Shown here in pieces: positions 25,433-35,233 of a DNA stretch of 64,000 nt. The stretch is from NCBI GenBank assembly GCA_902463265.1, contig CABQEV010000004.1, positions 1 through 64,000 on the forward strand, written 5' to 3'. Position 1 is the first letter of the stretch. Each line of letters opens with the position of its first letter. Made by a program: the position numbers and the translations under genes. Source of the stretch: UMGS1889 sp900556055 (GTDB taxonomy: Bacteria; Bacillota; Clostridia; Oscillospirales; Ruminococcaceae). The notes beneath the pieces were generated by a model, which searched no databases, was not told the DNA's origin, and saw only the letters and a program-made list of their open reading frames with translations.

Positions 25433-26383
25433 GTGAAATATTATATTGGTATCGACCTCGGCGGAACAAATATCAAGGCAGGCGTTGTAACGGAAAATTT
25501 TGAGATCATCGCAAAGGCTACCACAAAGACACTCTGCCCCCGTCCCGCTGAAGAGATCTGCGCAGACATGGCTAAGGTATCCATTGAAGCTGCTGAAAAA
25601 GCAGGCATCTCCATTGACGATGTTGAATGGATCGGTATAGGCACACCGGGTATTGCCGATAATATCAACGGCACTATCCCCTATTCCAACAATCTTGATT
25701 TCCATGATGTTCCCGTAAGAAAGTATATCCAGCAGAAGATAAATAAGCCTGTTTATGTTGCAAATGATGCAAATGCCGCTGCATACGGCGAATTTGTTGC
25801 AGGAGCTGCAAAGGGTGCAAAGGACGCAGTATGCATCACACTCGGAACAGGTGTCGGCGCAGGCGTTATCGTTGACGGAAAGATCCTCACAGGCGCAAAC
25901 CTCGCAGGCGCTGAGATCGGACATATGGTCATTGAGGTAGACGGTCCTCAGTGCACATGCGGAAGAAAGGGCTGCTTTGAGGTATTCTCCTCCGCAACAG
26001 GTCTTATCCGCATGACAAAGGAAGCTATGGCAGAAACTCCCGATTCCATCATGCACAAGATGGCTGAGGAGGACGGCAAGGTCTCAGCACGTCTGGCATT
26101 CAACGCTATGCGTGCAGGCGACAGCGCAGCAAAGGCTGTCGTTGACAAGTACATAAAGTATCTCGCAGCAGGAATCACAAACACTATCAACATCTTCCAG
26201 CCCGATGTTCTCTGCATCGGCGGCGGCGTGTGCAACGAGGGCGATCCTCTTATGGTGCCAATGCGCGAGCTTGTCAAGAAGGAAGTTTACACAAGAATGC
26301 TCGATAAGAACACAAGGATCGAGATCGCATCTCTCGGAAATGATGCAGGCATCATAGGCGCTGCATTCCTCGGAAATTCGTGA
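25433..26383 (+). CDS. glk: ROK-family glucokinase
   Basis: ATP-dependent glucose kinase of 316 residues. The phosphate motif GIDLGGTNIKAG opens the protein, the catalytic Asp lies in YVANDANAAAYGEF, and the ROK zinc motif CTCGRKGCFE is near 175-184; LGTGVGAGVIVDG is the second phosphate loop. It shares an operon with manA. The PTS-free glucose route typical of ruminococci (cellobiose and glucose phosphorylation in the cytosol) fits. Other ROK sugars (ManNAc) cannot be excluded. Confidence 0.93.
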   Translation: MKYYIGIDLGGTNIKAGVVTENFEIIAKATTKTLCPRPAEEICADMAKVSIEAAEKAGISIDDVEWIGIGTPGIADNINGTIPYSNNLDFHDVPVRKYIQQKINKPVYVANDANAAAYGEFVAGAAKGAKDAVCITLGTGVGAGVIVDGKILTGANLAGAEIGHMVIEVDGPQCTCGRKGCFEVFSSATGLIRMTKEAMAETPDSIMHKMAEEDGKVSARLAFNAMRAGDSAAKAVVDKYIKYLAAGITNTINIFQPDVLCIGGGVCNEGDPLMVPMRELVKKEVYTRMLDKNTRIEIASLGNDAGIIGAAFLGNS

Positions 26384-26413
26384 TAAACTCATAGGAAGGA
26401 ACGGTAAAAAGCA

Positions 26414-26863
26414 ATGGCGGACGAAAAGATCAGATCAGGCAGAGCGGGAAAGACCGCAGGACGTTTATTACTGCTGCTATCAACAGTCATACTCATCGCC
26501 GCCATTGTTTTTTCCTCTTACATGGGCGGTCAGAGCAAGCTTATGTCAAAGCTGACTGCATATTACAAAAGCGGAACTATCGACAAGATCGGGACACTTA
26601 TTTCCGATAATGCCGATAAAGACGGGCTTCTCCGTGATATACAAAATTCATGGGACATGGAATCTGCGATATACGGCGATGATCTGTCGGTAAGATATAA
26701 ATTTGAATCCCGAAGCGCAATGAGCAGCGATGAATTCATCTACAACTGCGAAGTGACCTTCTACGGAGGCGATAATCCCGCCGATAAACGCTTTTACAGC
26801 GTTCTCATGGTAAGGGAAAACGGCACATGGCGCATTGCGGGATATAACAGAACATCACGCTGA
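26414..26863 (+). CDS. Small single-helix membrane protein, unknown
   Basis: 149 residues: a basic N-terminus (residues 1-16), one membrane helix at about 17-37, and an extracellular domain to the end. The C-terminal strand pattern FYSVLMVRENGTWRIAGYNR resembles small NTF2-like/DUF4878-type folds, but this is not firm. It sits 30 bp after glk and 29 bp before another small gene, so it is likely in the same operon. Function unknown. Confidence 0.7.
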   Translation: MADEKIRSGRAGKTAGRLLLLLSTVILIAAIVFSSYMGGQSKLMSKLTAYYKSGTIDKIGTLISDNADKDGLLRDIQNSWDMESAIYGDDLSVRYKFESRSAMSSDEFIYNCEVTFYGGDNPADKRFYSVLMVRENGTWRIAGYNRTSR

Positions 26864-26892
26864 ATAAACATCTGAAAAGGACGGTAATATAT

Positions 26893-27162
26893 ATGAAATC
26901 AAAAGAATTCGATATCCCCGGAATTTATTATTTTGAAGCTAAGAATATATTCAGCGGAAGCGGCGCAGGCGGAAAATTTAATTTCAGGCTCAATCCCGTG
27001 AAAAATGACGGAATGATTAATCTTGTGATCTGGTACGGCGAAAAGGCGTATGATCTCAGTGAGATCGTATTTGAGGAAGATTTCGAGCTTTCCGAAAGCG
27101 GATATCAGGCAGCACTCAGCCGTCTTGACGAAAAGTTTGAAAGCTTTCTTAAAGAAAAATGA
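26893..27162 (+). CDS. Small unknown cytosolic protein
   Basis: 89 residues, no signal or helix; beta-rich start (GIYYFEAKNIFSGSGAGGKFNF) and a helical acidic C-terminus. Ribosome site aaagga. It lies in the manA-glk-prfC cluster with 29 and 34 bp gaps. No family recognised. Confidence 0.65.
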   Translation: MKSKEFDIPGIYYFEAKNIFSGSGAGGKFNFRLNPVKNDGMINLVIWYGEKAYDLSEIVFEEDFELSESGYQAALSRLDEKFESFLKEK

Positions 27163-27196
27163 TGAGCCCATTTTATATACAGGAGGATAAACCCCA

Positions 27197-28783
27197 TTGA
27201 ATAAATATGAAAAGGAAATAAACAAGCGTCGGACATTTGCGATCATCTCCCACCCTGACGCAGGTAAAACAACACTGACCGAAAAGTTCCTGCTTTACGG
27301 AGGAGCTATTGCACTTGCAGGATCCGTAAAGGGCAAAAAGTCCGACAGACACGCGGTTTCCGACTGGATGGAGATCGAAAAGCAGAGAGGTATCTCAGTA
27401 ACATCGTCCGTTCTCCAGTTCAATTATAAGGACTGCTGCATCAATATCCTCGACACACCCGGACATCAGGATTTCTCCGAGGATACCTACCGTACACTGA
27501 TGGCTGCGGACTCCGCTGTAATGGTCATCGACGCTGCAAAGGGCGTTGAGAACCAGACAAGAAAGCTGTTCAAGGTCTGCGTAATGCGTCATATCCCGAT
27601 ATTTACGTTTATCAACAAGATGGACCGTGAAGCGAAAAATCCTTTTGACCTGCTCGATCAGATCGAAAACGAACTCGGTATCAAGACTTTCCCCGTAAAC
27701 TGGCCTATCGGCTGCGGAAAGGAATTCAAGGGCGTTTACGACAGAATGAAGCGCCACATCATCTCGTTTACTGCAAACGGCGGACAGCGCATGGCTGATG
27801 CAGTTGAGGCCGATCTTTCAGATGAAAGCCTGAATGATCTTATCGGCGAAGAAAACCGTCAGACCCTTTTCGATGATATTGAGCTTCTCGACGGCGCAAG
27901 CTATGAATTTGACCTTGATGCGGTTCACAGAGGAGAGCTTTCTCCCGTATTCTTCGGATCTGCGCTGACGAATTTCGGCGTTGAACCGTTCCTTGAGGAC
28001 TTTATCAAAATGTCCGCACCTCCCCTGCCCAGAATGTCTGCGGAGGGCGAGATCAGCCCTTATGATGACGATTTCTCGGCATTCGTGTTCAAGATACAGG
28101 CTAATATGAACAAGGCTCACCGTGACCGTCTGACCTTCATGAGAATATGCTCGGGACGCTTTGACCGTGACATGGAGGTTTATCATGTTCAGGGCGACAA
28201 AAAGCTGCGTCTTTCACAGCCTCAGCAGATGATGGCGCAGGAACGTGAGATCATCAACGAAGCATATGCCGGCGATATCATCGGCGTGTTCGATCCGGGT
28301 ATCTTCTCGATAGGTGACACTGTATGCGCCCCCGGAAGAAAGATCGTTTACGAGGGTATCCCGACATTCGCCCCCGAACATTTCGCAAGAATACGTCAGA
28401 AAGATACGCTGAAAAGAAAGCAGTTCGTCAAGGGAACAACGCAGATAGCACAGGAAGGTGCTATCCAAATATTCCGTGAGCCTTTCTCGGGAATGGAAGA
28501 GGTTATCGTCGGAGTTGTCGGCGTTCTTCAGTTTGAAGTGCTTGAATATCGTCTGAAAAATGAGTACAATGTTGATATTATCCGTGAAAATCTGCCGTAT
28601 CAGTATATAAGATGGATAGAAAACAAGGATATCGACGTTAAATCGCTGAATCTCAGTTCAGATACAAAGATCGTTCAGGATTTCAAGGACAATTTCCTGC
28701 TGATCTTCACCAGCGAATGGAATATCCGCTGGGCGCTTGACAAGAACGAAGGTCTTGAACTTTCCGAATTCAATAAAAACTAA
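27197..28783 (+). CDS. prfC: Peptide chain release factor 3 (RF3)
   Basis: Translational GTPase of 528 residues that recycles RF1/RF2 after peptide release. It starts with TTG at 27197, 10 nt after an aggagg site. The G domain shows ISHPDAGKTTLTEK, a switch II region DTPGHQDF and NKMDRE; RF3-specific features include KGKKSDRHAVSDWMEIEKQRGISV and FVKGTTQIAQEGAIQIF. Length matches the family. It ends the run of short-gap genes starting with manA; the link to sugar genes is probably only transcriptional. Confidence 0.96.
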   Translation: MNKYEKEINKRRTFAIISHPDAGKTTLTEKFLLYGGAIALAGSVKGKKSDRHAVSDWMEIEKQRGISVTSSVLQFNYKDCCINILDTPGHQDFSEDTYRTLMAADSAVMVIDAAKGVENQTRKLFKVCVMRHIPIFTFINKMDREAKNPFDLLDQIENELGIKTFPVNWPIGCGKEFKGVYDRMKRHIISFTANGGQRMADAVEADLSDESLNDLIGEENRQTLFDDIELLDGASYEFDLDAVHRGELSPVFFGSALTNFGVEPFLEDFIKMSAPPLPRMSAEGEISPYDDDFSAFVFKIQANMNKAHRDRLTFMRICSGRFDRDMEVYHVQGDKKLRLSQPQQMMAQEREIINEAYAGDIIGVFDPGIFSIGDTVCAPGRKIVYEGIPTFAPEHFARIRQKDTLKRKQFVKGTTQIAQEGAIQIFREPFSGMEEVIVGVVGVLQFEVLEYRLKNEYNVDIIRENLPYQYIRWIENKDIDVKSLNLSSDTKIVQDFKDNFLLIFTSEWNIRWALDKNEGLELSEFNKN

Positions 28784-28822
28784 AAAAAGCTGTACCGCTT
28801 ATTGAACGGTACAGCTTTTTTT
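28782..28822. terminator. Bidirectional terminator
   Basis: Fourteen-bp stem 28784-28797/28807-28820 flanked by A and T runs, between prfC and the converging GGDEF-EAL gene. Confidence 0.92.
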
Positions 28823-31352
28823 ATGCGTATTTTTCGGGGAATGCCTTCAGGTTGAAATCCTGCCTGCGGATAGGCTTTGAATAATAGTAACCCTGAGCCA
28901 CACAGCAGCCGCAGTCAAGCAGGTAATCAGCCTGATTTCGGGTTTCAACTCCCTCGGCAATAATGCCCATTCCGATATCGTTGGACATTGCGATCGTGTG
29001 GAGAATGATCTTCTTTCCGCGGTCTGTCACCATAGTTTCGTTAAGGAACCCCCTGTCGATCTTCAGAACATCGAACGGAGAATTTTTCAGCATATTGAGC
29101 GATGAATATCCGGAACCGAAGTCATCCATTTCGAGGATATAACCCTCTTTTTTCAGGTTGATAAGAACATCAAAAAGCTCACGCTGATTATCATAGAAAA
29201 CAGACTCAGTGATCTCAAGCTCAAGAAGATTTTTAGGTATATGATACTTTTCGGTCATTGAATTCAGAATGTTTATCAGATCGGGATTTGAAATGTGCAG
29301 TCTTGAAACATTGACCGAGATCGGCACAGCCTCGCAGCCCCTGTCAAGCCAGTCGCGTATAGTTATGCACGCTTCCTGCCACATAAATTCATCCAGCTTG
29401 ACGATAAATCCGTTGCGCTCGAAAAGCGGGATAAAATCATTCGGCGGGATAAGCCCCTTTTCGGGATGATTCCATCTTACAAGAGCCTCAGCACCTATGA
29501 TCTTTGCCGTCTTAATGTTATATTTCGGCTGAAGCCACATCTCAAACTGTCTTTCGGCAAGTGCAGTCTCCATTTCATCTTCGATCTCTTTTTCATAAAG
29601 CATGCGTGACTTGAACTTTTCGTCATAGAACGCATACGATGCCATCATATTTCCCTTGATCGTGGATTTTGCAAGCTTTGCATAATCGAAAACGGATCTC
29701 GGATTTGCATTCTGCTTTGCGATCTTGTAAATTCCGCAGGATACGGTGTATCTTACATCCTTATAGCTTCCGAGCGTTTCCGTTATCTTATTTACGATAG
29801 CGATCAGATCATCGTTATCCTTATATTCAGTAAGAATACCAAAGTTATCGCCCTGAAGTCTGCCGATAGATACCGCATCCGCAAATTCGGAAATAAGCAT
29901 CTTTCCTATGCTTCTGAGCAGCTTGTCAGCAGTTTTTCCGCCGTATATCTCGTTTATAAGCTTGAACTTGTCGATATCGAACAGAACAAAGGCATACTGC
30001 TTTCCGTCGTCTGCATGAAGCGCATTGTCGATATCATCAAACATCTTGGTTTCATTGTTGAGCCCCGTGAGCATATCCTTATCCGCTCTGAGACGCAGTT
30101 CTTCAAGCGTTTTCAGCTGATCGTCAACATTCTGCACTGTTCCGATAACATGGCTCTTTCCGTCACCCTCGGTGACAGCGCTTGCGCATATCCTGTACCA
30201 TCTGTATTCATCATCGGTGCAGCGCAGCCTGCACGTAAACTCGCTGTTTACCCTGCCCGCCTTGACATCAGTGATAAACTCGGAGAAATCCTCCGCATCT
30301 TCGGTAAAAACCGTTCCGTCATGTATCATCTGATAAACGATATCCGCCTTGCTGCCCGGCTCAATGCTGACGGTTGTCTTTATCTTGTTTTTCAGGTTCG
30401 GAGAGATATAGAGCGTGTTATCCGCACCGCTGTATTCAAAGCTCACTATATCGGTCTGCTCGATTATCGCCTTGTACCTTGCCTCGTGATAATCCGTGAT
30501 CTTGCGGTATTCCATCTCCTGCTGCATCAGCCTGAGATTAGCCTCCATCTGATCGGCTTCCTTTTCCTCGGTTATATCACGGATATACAGCACGAACATT
30601 CTGCTGCCTGTCTCTTCATCGGTGAAAGGAACTGCGGCGCTGCTGTTCCATCTCAGCTCATGATTTTCGTCATAGAGCCTGTAAATATAGTTATAGTTTT
30701 CGCCCGAGTCAAATTTTTCGGAAATATAATCAATAGAAGTCTTGTGCAGATATTCATCCTTTTCCTCTTCCGGAATAAAATTATCCGCAATAAATCGGTT
30801 GAACTCACTGAAAGTTGCAGCAGGCTTTTTTATCTTATTCGCAAAACAGTCCTTCTGGATAGAGAAAAGCCCAGTATCAGCGTTGACTTCACATACAAAT
30901 ATGCAGTCCTTCTTGAATGCGGCATCTGCATGTATCGTTTCGGCAACATTTTTCAGCTCGCTTCTCTTCATGTCGTCAATATCTCTCGAAAAGATGCAGC
31001 AGACGCTTCCGCCGTCAGCAGTTTCCGTAACAATAACGCTTATATACGACCAGCGGTAGGTTCCGTCAGCGCACTTTCTGCGGAGTTCGGAAGTGTATTT
31101 TGTTCCCGTTTTGACAGCAGGATTTTTGAACTTCGGAGATTCGATAACTTCTTTGAGCCTCTCAGCGTCCTCCGGATAGATATCGTCCACATTATCCTGA
31201 GAAAAAAGTTGATCGGGCTTTATAAATTTTCCATCGCTGTAAATGACAGAAAGCGTATTGTTGTCAGGGGTAAATTCCAGGATCTCATTATAGGAATTTT
31301 TCAGAGCCTCAAGGAGTTCGGGCGAAAACAGCTCTTTCTTATTATTATCCAT
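28821..31352 (-). CDS. Cytosolic PAS-degenerate GGDEF-EAL protein (probable c-di-GMP phosphodiesterase)
   Basis: 843 residues without membrane helices. Three PAS-like segments (about 20-130, 140-262 and 290-412) precede a GGDEF domain (about 425-580) whose signature reads QGDNF (500-504), so cyclase activity is unlikely, and an EAL domain (about 590-835) with intact EAL (622-624), NVS, ELEITES, DDFGSG (743-748) and AEGVET motifs. It is therefore predicted to hydrolyse c-di-GMP, with the eroded GGDEF as a possible GTP sensor. It is transcribed alone. Confidence 0.92.
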   Translation of the reverse strand: MDNNKKELFSPELLEALKNSYNEILEFTPDNNTLSVIYSDGKFIKPDQLFSQDNVDDIYPEDAERLKEVIESPKFKNPAVKTGTKYTSELRRKCADGTYRWSYISVIVTETADGGSVCCIFSRDIDDMKRSELKNVAETIHADAAFKKDCIFVCEVNADTGLFSIQKDCFANKIKKPAATFSEFNRFIADNFIPEEEKDEYLHKTSIDYISEKFDSGENYNYIYRLYDENHELRWNSSAAVPFTDEETGSRMFVLYIRDITEEKEADQMEANLRLMQQEMEYRKITDYHEARYKAIIEQTDIVSFEYSGADNTLYISPNLKNKIKTTVSIEPGSKADIVYQMIHDGTVFTEDAEDFSEFITDVKAGRVNSEFTCRLRCTDDEYRWYRICASAVTEGDGKSHVIGTVQNVDDQLKTLEELRLRADKDMLTGLNNETKMFDDIDNALHADDGKQYAFVLFDIDKFKLINEIYGGKTADKLLRSIGKMLISEFADAVSIGRLQGDNFGILTEYKDNDDLIAIVNKITETLGSYKDVRYTVSCGIYKIAKQNANPRSVFDYAKLAKSTIKGNMMASYAFYDEKFKSRMLYEKEIEDEMETALAERQFEMWLQPKYNIKTAKIIGAEALVRWNHPEKGLIPPNDFIPLFERNGFIVKLDEFMWQEACITIRDWLDRGCEAVPISVNVSRLHISNPDLINILNSMTEKYHIPKNLLELEITESVFYDNQRELFDVLINLKKEGYILEMDDFGSGYSSLNMLKNSPFDVLKIDRGFLNETMVTDRGKKIILHTIAMSNDIGMGIIAEGVETRNQADYLLDCGCCVAQGYYYSKPIRRQDFNLKAFPEKYA

Positions 31353-31492
31353 TGAACCACCGTCTTTCTAAAAAATTATTGCTTTCCGCACTTTATTTTA
31401 AGTCCATTATTAATAGTATAGCTTATTTTTATGGCTTATAAAACAATTGTGCCGCATTTTCCTGTTACCTCTTTGTAACTTTTTTAGCTTTA

Positions 31493-33313
31493 TCAGGACT
31501 TATTCTCATCATCACTGTCATTCTCCATCATGTCCATAATATCATCCTCGGGAACAATGGAGATAATTTTTCCCGCATCTTCGGCAGCCTGGGCATGAGC
31601 GGCGAGGACTGTTTTCAGCTCATTTTCAAAGCGTTCGTCCTCATTTTCTTTCTCTGCATCATCATTCGGAATATTCTCCGCTTCATCGGCGGGAATATCC
31701 TCCGCACATATATCTTCGGTTATGATAAGCTCGGGTTCTTCCGATTTTACTTCATCGGGGATATTTTCATTTTCCTCATATGCCGATGTGTCCGCATCAT
31801 CCGTATCCGCAGATCCGGCGGCAAAAAACTCAGACTTCTTATGCACACGGAAATATGTTTTTGCGAGGTATCTTACTTTTTTCGCAAGTGCCTTGTTGAT
31901 ATCATGCTCGGACATTCTCCAGTGCCAGTTGTTTCCGATAGTCGAAGGCGTGTTCATTCTTGCCTCCGAGCCAAGCTCCAGAATATCCTGCATCTGGATT
32001 ATAACAAGATCGGAAACGCTTGCATACAGCGCTCTTATCATGCTCCGGACGGGGCTGTCGCCTTCTCTTATGTCAAGATATCTGCATACGAATTTCTTTG
32101 TCTTTTTGTCGAGGGACTCAAACCAGCCGAGCGCCGTGTCATTGTCGTGAGTGCCTATGTACGAAACACTGTTTGCTATATAATTATGCGGCATATAACC
32201 GCTTTCGTTCTTTTTCCAGAATGCGAATTCCAGTACATTCATGCCTGGATATCCGCTGTCTGCGAGCATTTTGTGGACCTCATCTGTAAGAAATCCGAGG
32301 TTTTCCGCAACAAGGTCTATCTCGCCCAGCTCCTTTTTCACAGCATTGAAAAGCTTCATTCCCGGGCCCTTCAGCCATTCGCCCTTTTCGGCGGTGACAC
32401 TTCCGGCAGGAATAGCATAAAAGCTCTCAAATCCCCTGAAATGGTCAATTCTCAGGATATCAAACAGCTTTGCCGAATAGCCTATGCGCTTTATCCACCA
32501 CTTATAGCCGTCCTTTTCCATCGCATCCCAGTTATAAAGCGGATTGCCCCACAGCTGACCCGTTGCGGAGAAATCATCGGGCGGGCAGCCTGCAACATCG
32601 GTAGGACGGAGATCCTCATCAAGCATGAAAAGCGAAGGCTCAGCCCAGATATCAGAGCTGTCCATTGAAACATAGATCGCCATATCTCCGAAAAGCTTAA
32701 CACCTTTTTTGTTTGCATATTTGTGCAGCTTATCCCACTGACGGAAGAAAACAAACTGCATGAACTTCTGAAAATCCATCTGCTGAGAAAGCAGGCGCTT
32801 GTAATATGCCATAGTTTCGGGATCTCTGCGGCGTATGCTGTTGTCCCAGCCGAGCCAGCCGTTCTGTTTGTTGAGGGATTTCAGCGACATATAGAGAGCA
32901 TAATCCTCGAGCCAGAAGCTGTTTTCGGCGCAGAAGCTGTCAAAATCATCGGTATTTCCGTCGGTATATTTCAGAAACGCCTTGTTGAGAACCACCGTCT
33001 TGAAGGACATAAGCTCCTCATAGCTTGAAAAATCACGCTTGTCAAGCAGGATAAGATCCTTGTCATCCTCGGCAATAAGTCCGTCGGAAATAAGCTCTTC
33101 AAGGTCGATAAGCAAAGGATTTCCCGAAAATGCAGAATATGACTGATAAGGCGAATCGCCATATCCGGTAGGTCCGATAGGAAGCACCTGCCAGCAGCTC
33201 TGACCGCTCTTTTTCAGGAAATCAACAAATCTGAAAGCCTCTTTTCCCATAGTTCCGACACCATAGCGTCCGGGAAGGCTCGTTATATGCATAAGTATTC
33301 CGCAGCTTTTCAT
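31493..33313 (-). CDS. malQ: 4-alpha-glucanotransferase with acidic C-terminal extension
   Basis: GH77 amylomaltase of 606 residues that disproportionates maltooligosaccharides. Catalytic landmarks are ITSLPGRYGVGTMG, LPIGPTGYGDSPYQSYSAFSGNP, the nucleophile Asp in LRIDHFRGF, Glu in LVAENLGFL and Asp in IGTHDNDT. The enzyme normally ends near 500; here about 100 extra acidic residues follow (rich in Asp/Glu, for example DEVKSEEPELIITED), with no recognised domain. The tail may bind a partner or be disordered. Monocistronic, promoter at 33370. Confidence 0.95.
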   Translation of the reverse strand: MKSCGILMHITSLPGRYGVGTMGKEAFRFVDFLKKSGQSCWQVLPIGPTGYGDSPYQSYSAFSGNPLLIDLEELISDGLIAEDDKDLILLDKRDFSSYEELMSFKTVVLNKAFLKYTDGNTDDFDSFCAENSFWLEDYALYMSLKSLNKQNGWLGWDNSIRRRDPETMAYYKRLLSQQMDFQKFMQFVFFRQWDKLHKYANKKGVKLFGDMAIYVSMDSSDIWAEPSLFMLDEDLRPTDVAGCPPDDFSATGQLWGNPLYNWDAMEKDGYKWWIKRIGYSAKLFDILRIDHFRGFESFYAIPAGSVTAEKGEWLKGPGMKLFNAVKKELGEIDLVAENLGFLTDEVHKMLADSGYPGMNVLEFAFWKKNESGYMPHNYIANSVSYIGTHDNDTALGWFESLDKKTKKFVCRYLDIREGDSPVRSMIRALYASVSDLVIIQMQDILELGSEARMNTPSTIGNNWHWRMSEHDINKALAKKVRYLAKTYFRVHKKSEFFAAGSADTDDADTSAYEENENIPDEVKSEEPELIITEDICAEDIPADEAENIPNDDAEKENEDERFENELKTVLAAHAQAAEDAGKIISIVPEDDIMDMMENDSDDENKS

Positions 33314-33369
33314 AGAAAACTCCTAACTTTGCCGCAAGCGCAGCAAACCATGTATCAATTATTATGCTT

Positions 33370-33398
33370 ATTATACCATATTTTTTTGAAAACAGCAA
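33370..33398 (-). promoter_or_regulatory. Promoter of malQ
   Basis: Reading leftward: TTGCTG (33393-33398), 17 bp, TATAAT (33370-33375). Confidence 0.75.
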
Positions 33399-33478
33399 GG
33401 GGCTTTGTGCAGAAATAATAAATTTAACATAAAAATCGTATTATATAAAAATTAACACTCCCAACTATGATTTTTAAC

Positions 33479-33507
33479 TTGAAATACTGCATTAAATATG
33501 TTAAAAT
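33479..33507 (+). promoter_or_regulatory. Promoter of the nitroreductase gene
   Basis: TTGAAA (33479-33484), 17 bp, TAAAAT (33502-33507). Confidence 0.75.
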
Positions 33508-33547
33508 AAAGTAAATGATAAAATTTTACAAACGGAGGATCTCTGTC

Positions 33548-34267
33548 ATGACTCTGAACGATGTAATTTTCAAAAGAAAATCCACAAGGAGCTACGCCCA
33601 GCCGTCTGTCGATGAGGGTACCTTATATGAAATAAAGGAATATATCGAAAAGCTTCACCCGCTGAACGAAAACATCAGAACATACTGCGAGATCGTTCCC
33701 GCAGCGGATGTCAAGGGCGGCGTTAAAGCACCTTATTTCGCAGCAATTTACAGTGAAAAAACTGACAGCTATCTTACGGAAGTCGGATTCAGATATCAGC
33801 AGCTCGACCTCTATCTGCAAAGCATAGGTCTCGGCTCATGCTGGTGCGCTGACGCAAAATATGCACCGAACGGAACTGTCGTACCCGCATACAACGGAAT
33901 GCCGCTCGTTATAATGATAGGCTTCGGAAAAGCCAAGGATTCGCCGTACAGAAACATCAGCGAGTTCAAAAGAAAAGAACGCCGTGATATCTCCGATTCG
34001 CCTGATATGCGGCTCGAACCTGCACGTCTTGCACCGTCAAGCTATAACGATCAGCCGTGGTATTTCCTCAAGGACGGCAGATTTTTCCATGCATACTGTG
34101 TTATTCAGGGGTTTCTGAAAGCCAAGCACGCAGACACGAACCTCATCGACATGGGCATCGCAATGGCACAGATGTACACCGCAAATCCCGACACATTCAG
34201 GTATTTTGTCAACAAAGACCCCGCTCAGGTCAAAGGATACAAATACATAGGAAGCTTCAAGATATAA
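33548..34267 (+). CDS. Nitroreductase-family flavoprotein
   Basis: FMN-dependent oxidoreductase of 239 residues, probably of the TM1586-like two-half type. The N-terminal VIFKRKSTRSYAQPSV is the FMN phosphate-binding start of the fold; LQSIGLGSCWC and APSSYNDQPWYF are the family landmarks. ATG 33548 with site ggagg was chosen over the longer frame from 33515. Its natural electron acceptor is unknown. Confidence 0.88.
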   Translation: MTLNDVIFKRKSTRSYAQPSVDEGTLYEIKEYIEKLHPLNENIRTYCEIVPAADVKGGVKAPYFAAIYSEKTDSYLTEVGFRYQQLDLYLQSIGLGSCWCADAKYAPNGTVVPAYNGMPLVIMIGFGKAKDSPYRNISEFKRKERRDISDSPDMRLEPARLAPSSYNDQPWYFLKDGRFFHAYCVIQGFLKAKHADTNLIDMGIAMAQMYTANPDTFRYFVNKDPAQVKGYKYIGSFKI

Positions 34268-34312
34268 AAAACGGCGGTTCATTTCAGTCAGTAAAATGAA
34301 CCGCCGTTTTTA
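34266..34312. terminator. Bidirectional terminator
   Basis: Eighteen-bp perfect stem 34266-34283/34294-34311 between converging genes; overlaps the stop codon at 34310. Confidence 0.92.
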
Positions 34313-35233
34313 TATCAGATCGGAAAAAAGCTCTCTGCGGTAGATGCCGCTTTCCGTCATCTTCATAAACTCGGAATGGACATAAGGTCTGTCCTCCGAA
34401 TAGGTCATGCCAAGCCACCTGCCGTCCGTTTCCAAAACTTTGACGGATACCCTGCCGCTTTCAAGCAGCCGGGATATGTATGCCGGGAGCAGAAATTCGC
34501 ATTTAAGCGGTTCATCTCCGAGATCATTCAGGAATGTTTCAAATCCGGTTTCAAGCAGCTCCATGAACTCAGGTGCAAAGCCCCACATATTCATCGAAAC
34601 AAGCGAATTTGCGTCCTGTTCGCCGCTTTTTGACGTGATGATGCCGTTTTCTCTGCGGACATTCCATGTTTCGATAACGTCCGTAAGCATGCCGTTTTCA
34701 TCTGTTTTGCATATTCCCCTAGTGACTCCGCCGCTTCCGCTCAGCGTATTTTTCAGCCTGAATCCTGCCATTGCGTAATCATTCGGCTTATCGGGAGTAT
34801 ATTTTTCGAGAAATCCGTGAAGTGCGGAAAAAGCGTGAGCACCGTAAAAATCGTCGGAATTTATAACGGCAAACGGCTCGCTGACAACATCACGGCAGCA
34901 AAGCACCGCCTGCCCCGTACCCCAGGGATTTACCCTTTTTATCGGGATATTGACCGACTTCGGGACATCATCGACCGACTGGACAACATACCTGATCTCA
35001 GCTCCAAGACGGCTGCACGCCTTTTCAATGCGCCTGCCGACTATGCTGCGGAGATCCTGCCCGATATCCTTCCTGATAACAAAAACGATCTTGTTAAATC
35101 CCGCCGCAAGTGCGTCATGAACGGAATATTCGATTATCAGCTCGCCGTCGGGGCCGACAGGCGCAAGCTGCTTTATACCTCCGCTGAAACGAGTGCCCAT
35201 TCCCGCAGCCATGATTATCAGTGCAGTATCCAT
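34310..35233 (-). CDS. Sugar-phosphate nucleotidyltransferase-like protein
   Basis: 307 residues with the nucleotidyltransferase start ALIIMAAGMGTRFSGGIKQL (glycine-rich nucleotide loop plus Lys) and an Asp-rich metal site in FAVINSDDFYG. This places it in the NTP_transferase fold that makes NDP-sugars, but residues deciding the sugar are unclear and no partner sugar gene is adjacent. Monocistronic. Confidence 0.82.
   Translation of the reverse strand: MDTALIIMAAGMGTRFSGGIKQLAPVGPDGELIIEYSVHDALAAGFNKIVFVIRKDIGQDLRSIVGRRIEKACSRLGAEIRYVVQSVDDVPKSVNIPIKRVNPWGTGQAVLCCRDVVSEPFAVINSDDFYGAHAFSALHGFLEKYTPDKPNDYAMAGFRLKNTLSGSGGVTRGICKTDENGMLTDVIETWNVRRENGIITSKSGEQDANSLVSMNMWGFAPEFMELLETGFETFLNDLGDEPLKCEFLLPAYISRLLESGRVSVKVLETDGRWLGMTYSEDRPYVHSEFMKMTESGIYRRELFSDLI

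Noticed and set aside
30015..31355. 446-residue open frame on the plus strand
   Set aside because: It is antisense to the PAS-GGDEF-EAL gene, which has clear domains; the plus frame shows no family motif and is a codon-usage shadow.
31595..32668. 357-residue plus-strand frame
   Set aside because: Antisense to malQ with no motifs or ribosome site.
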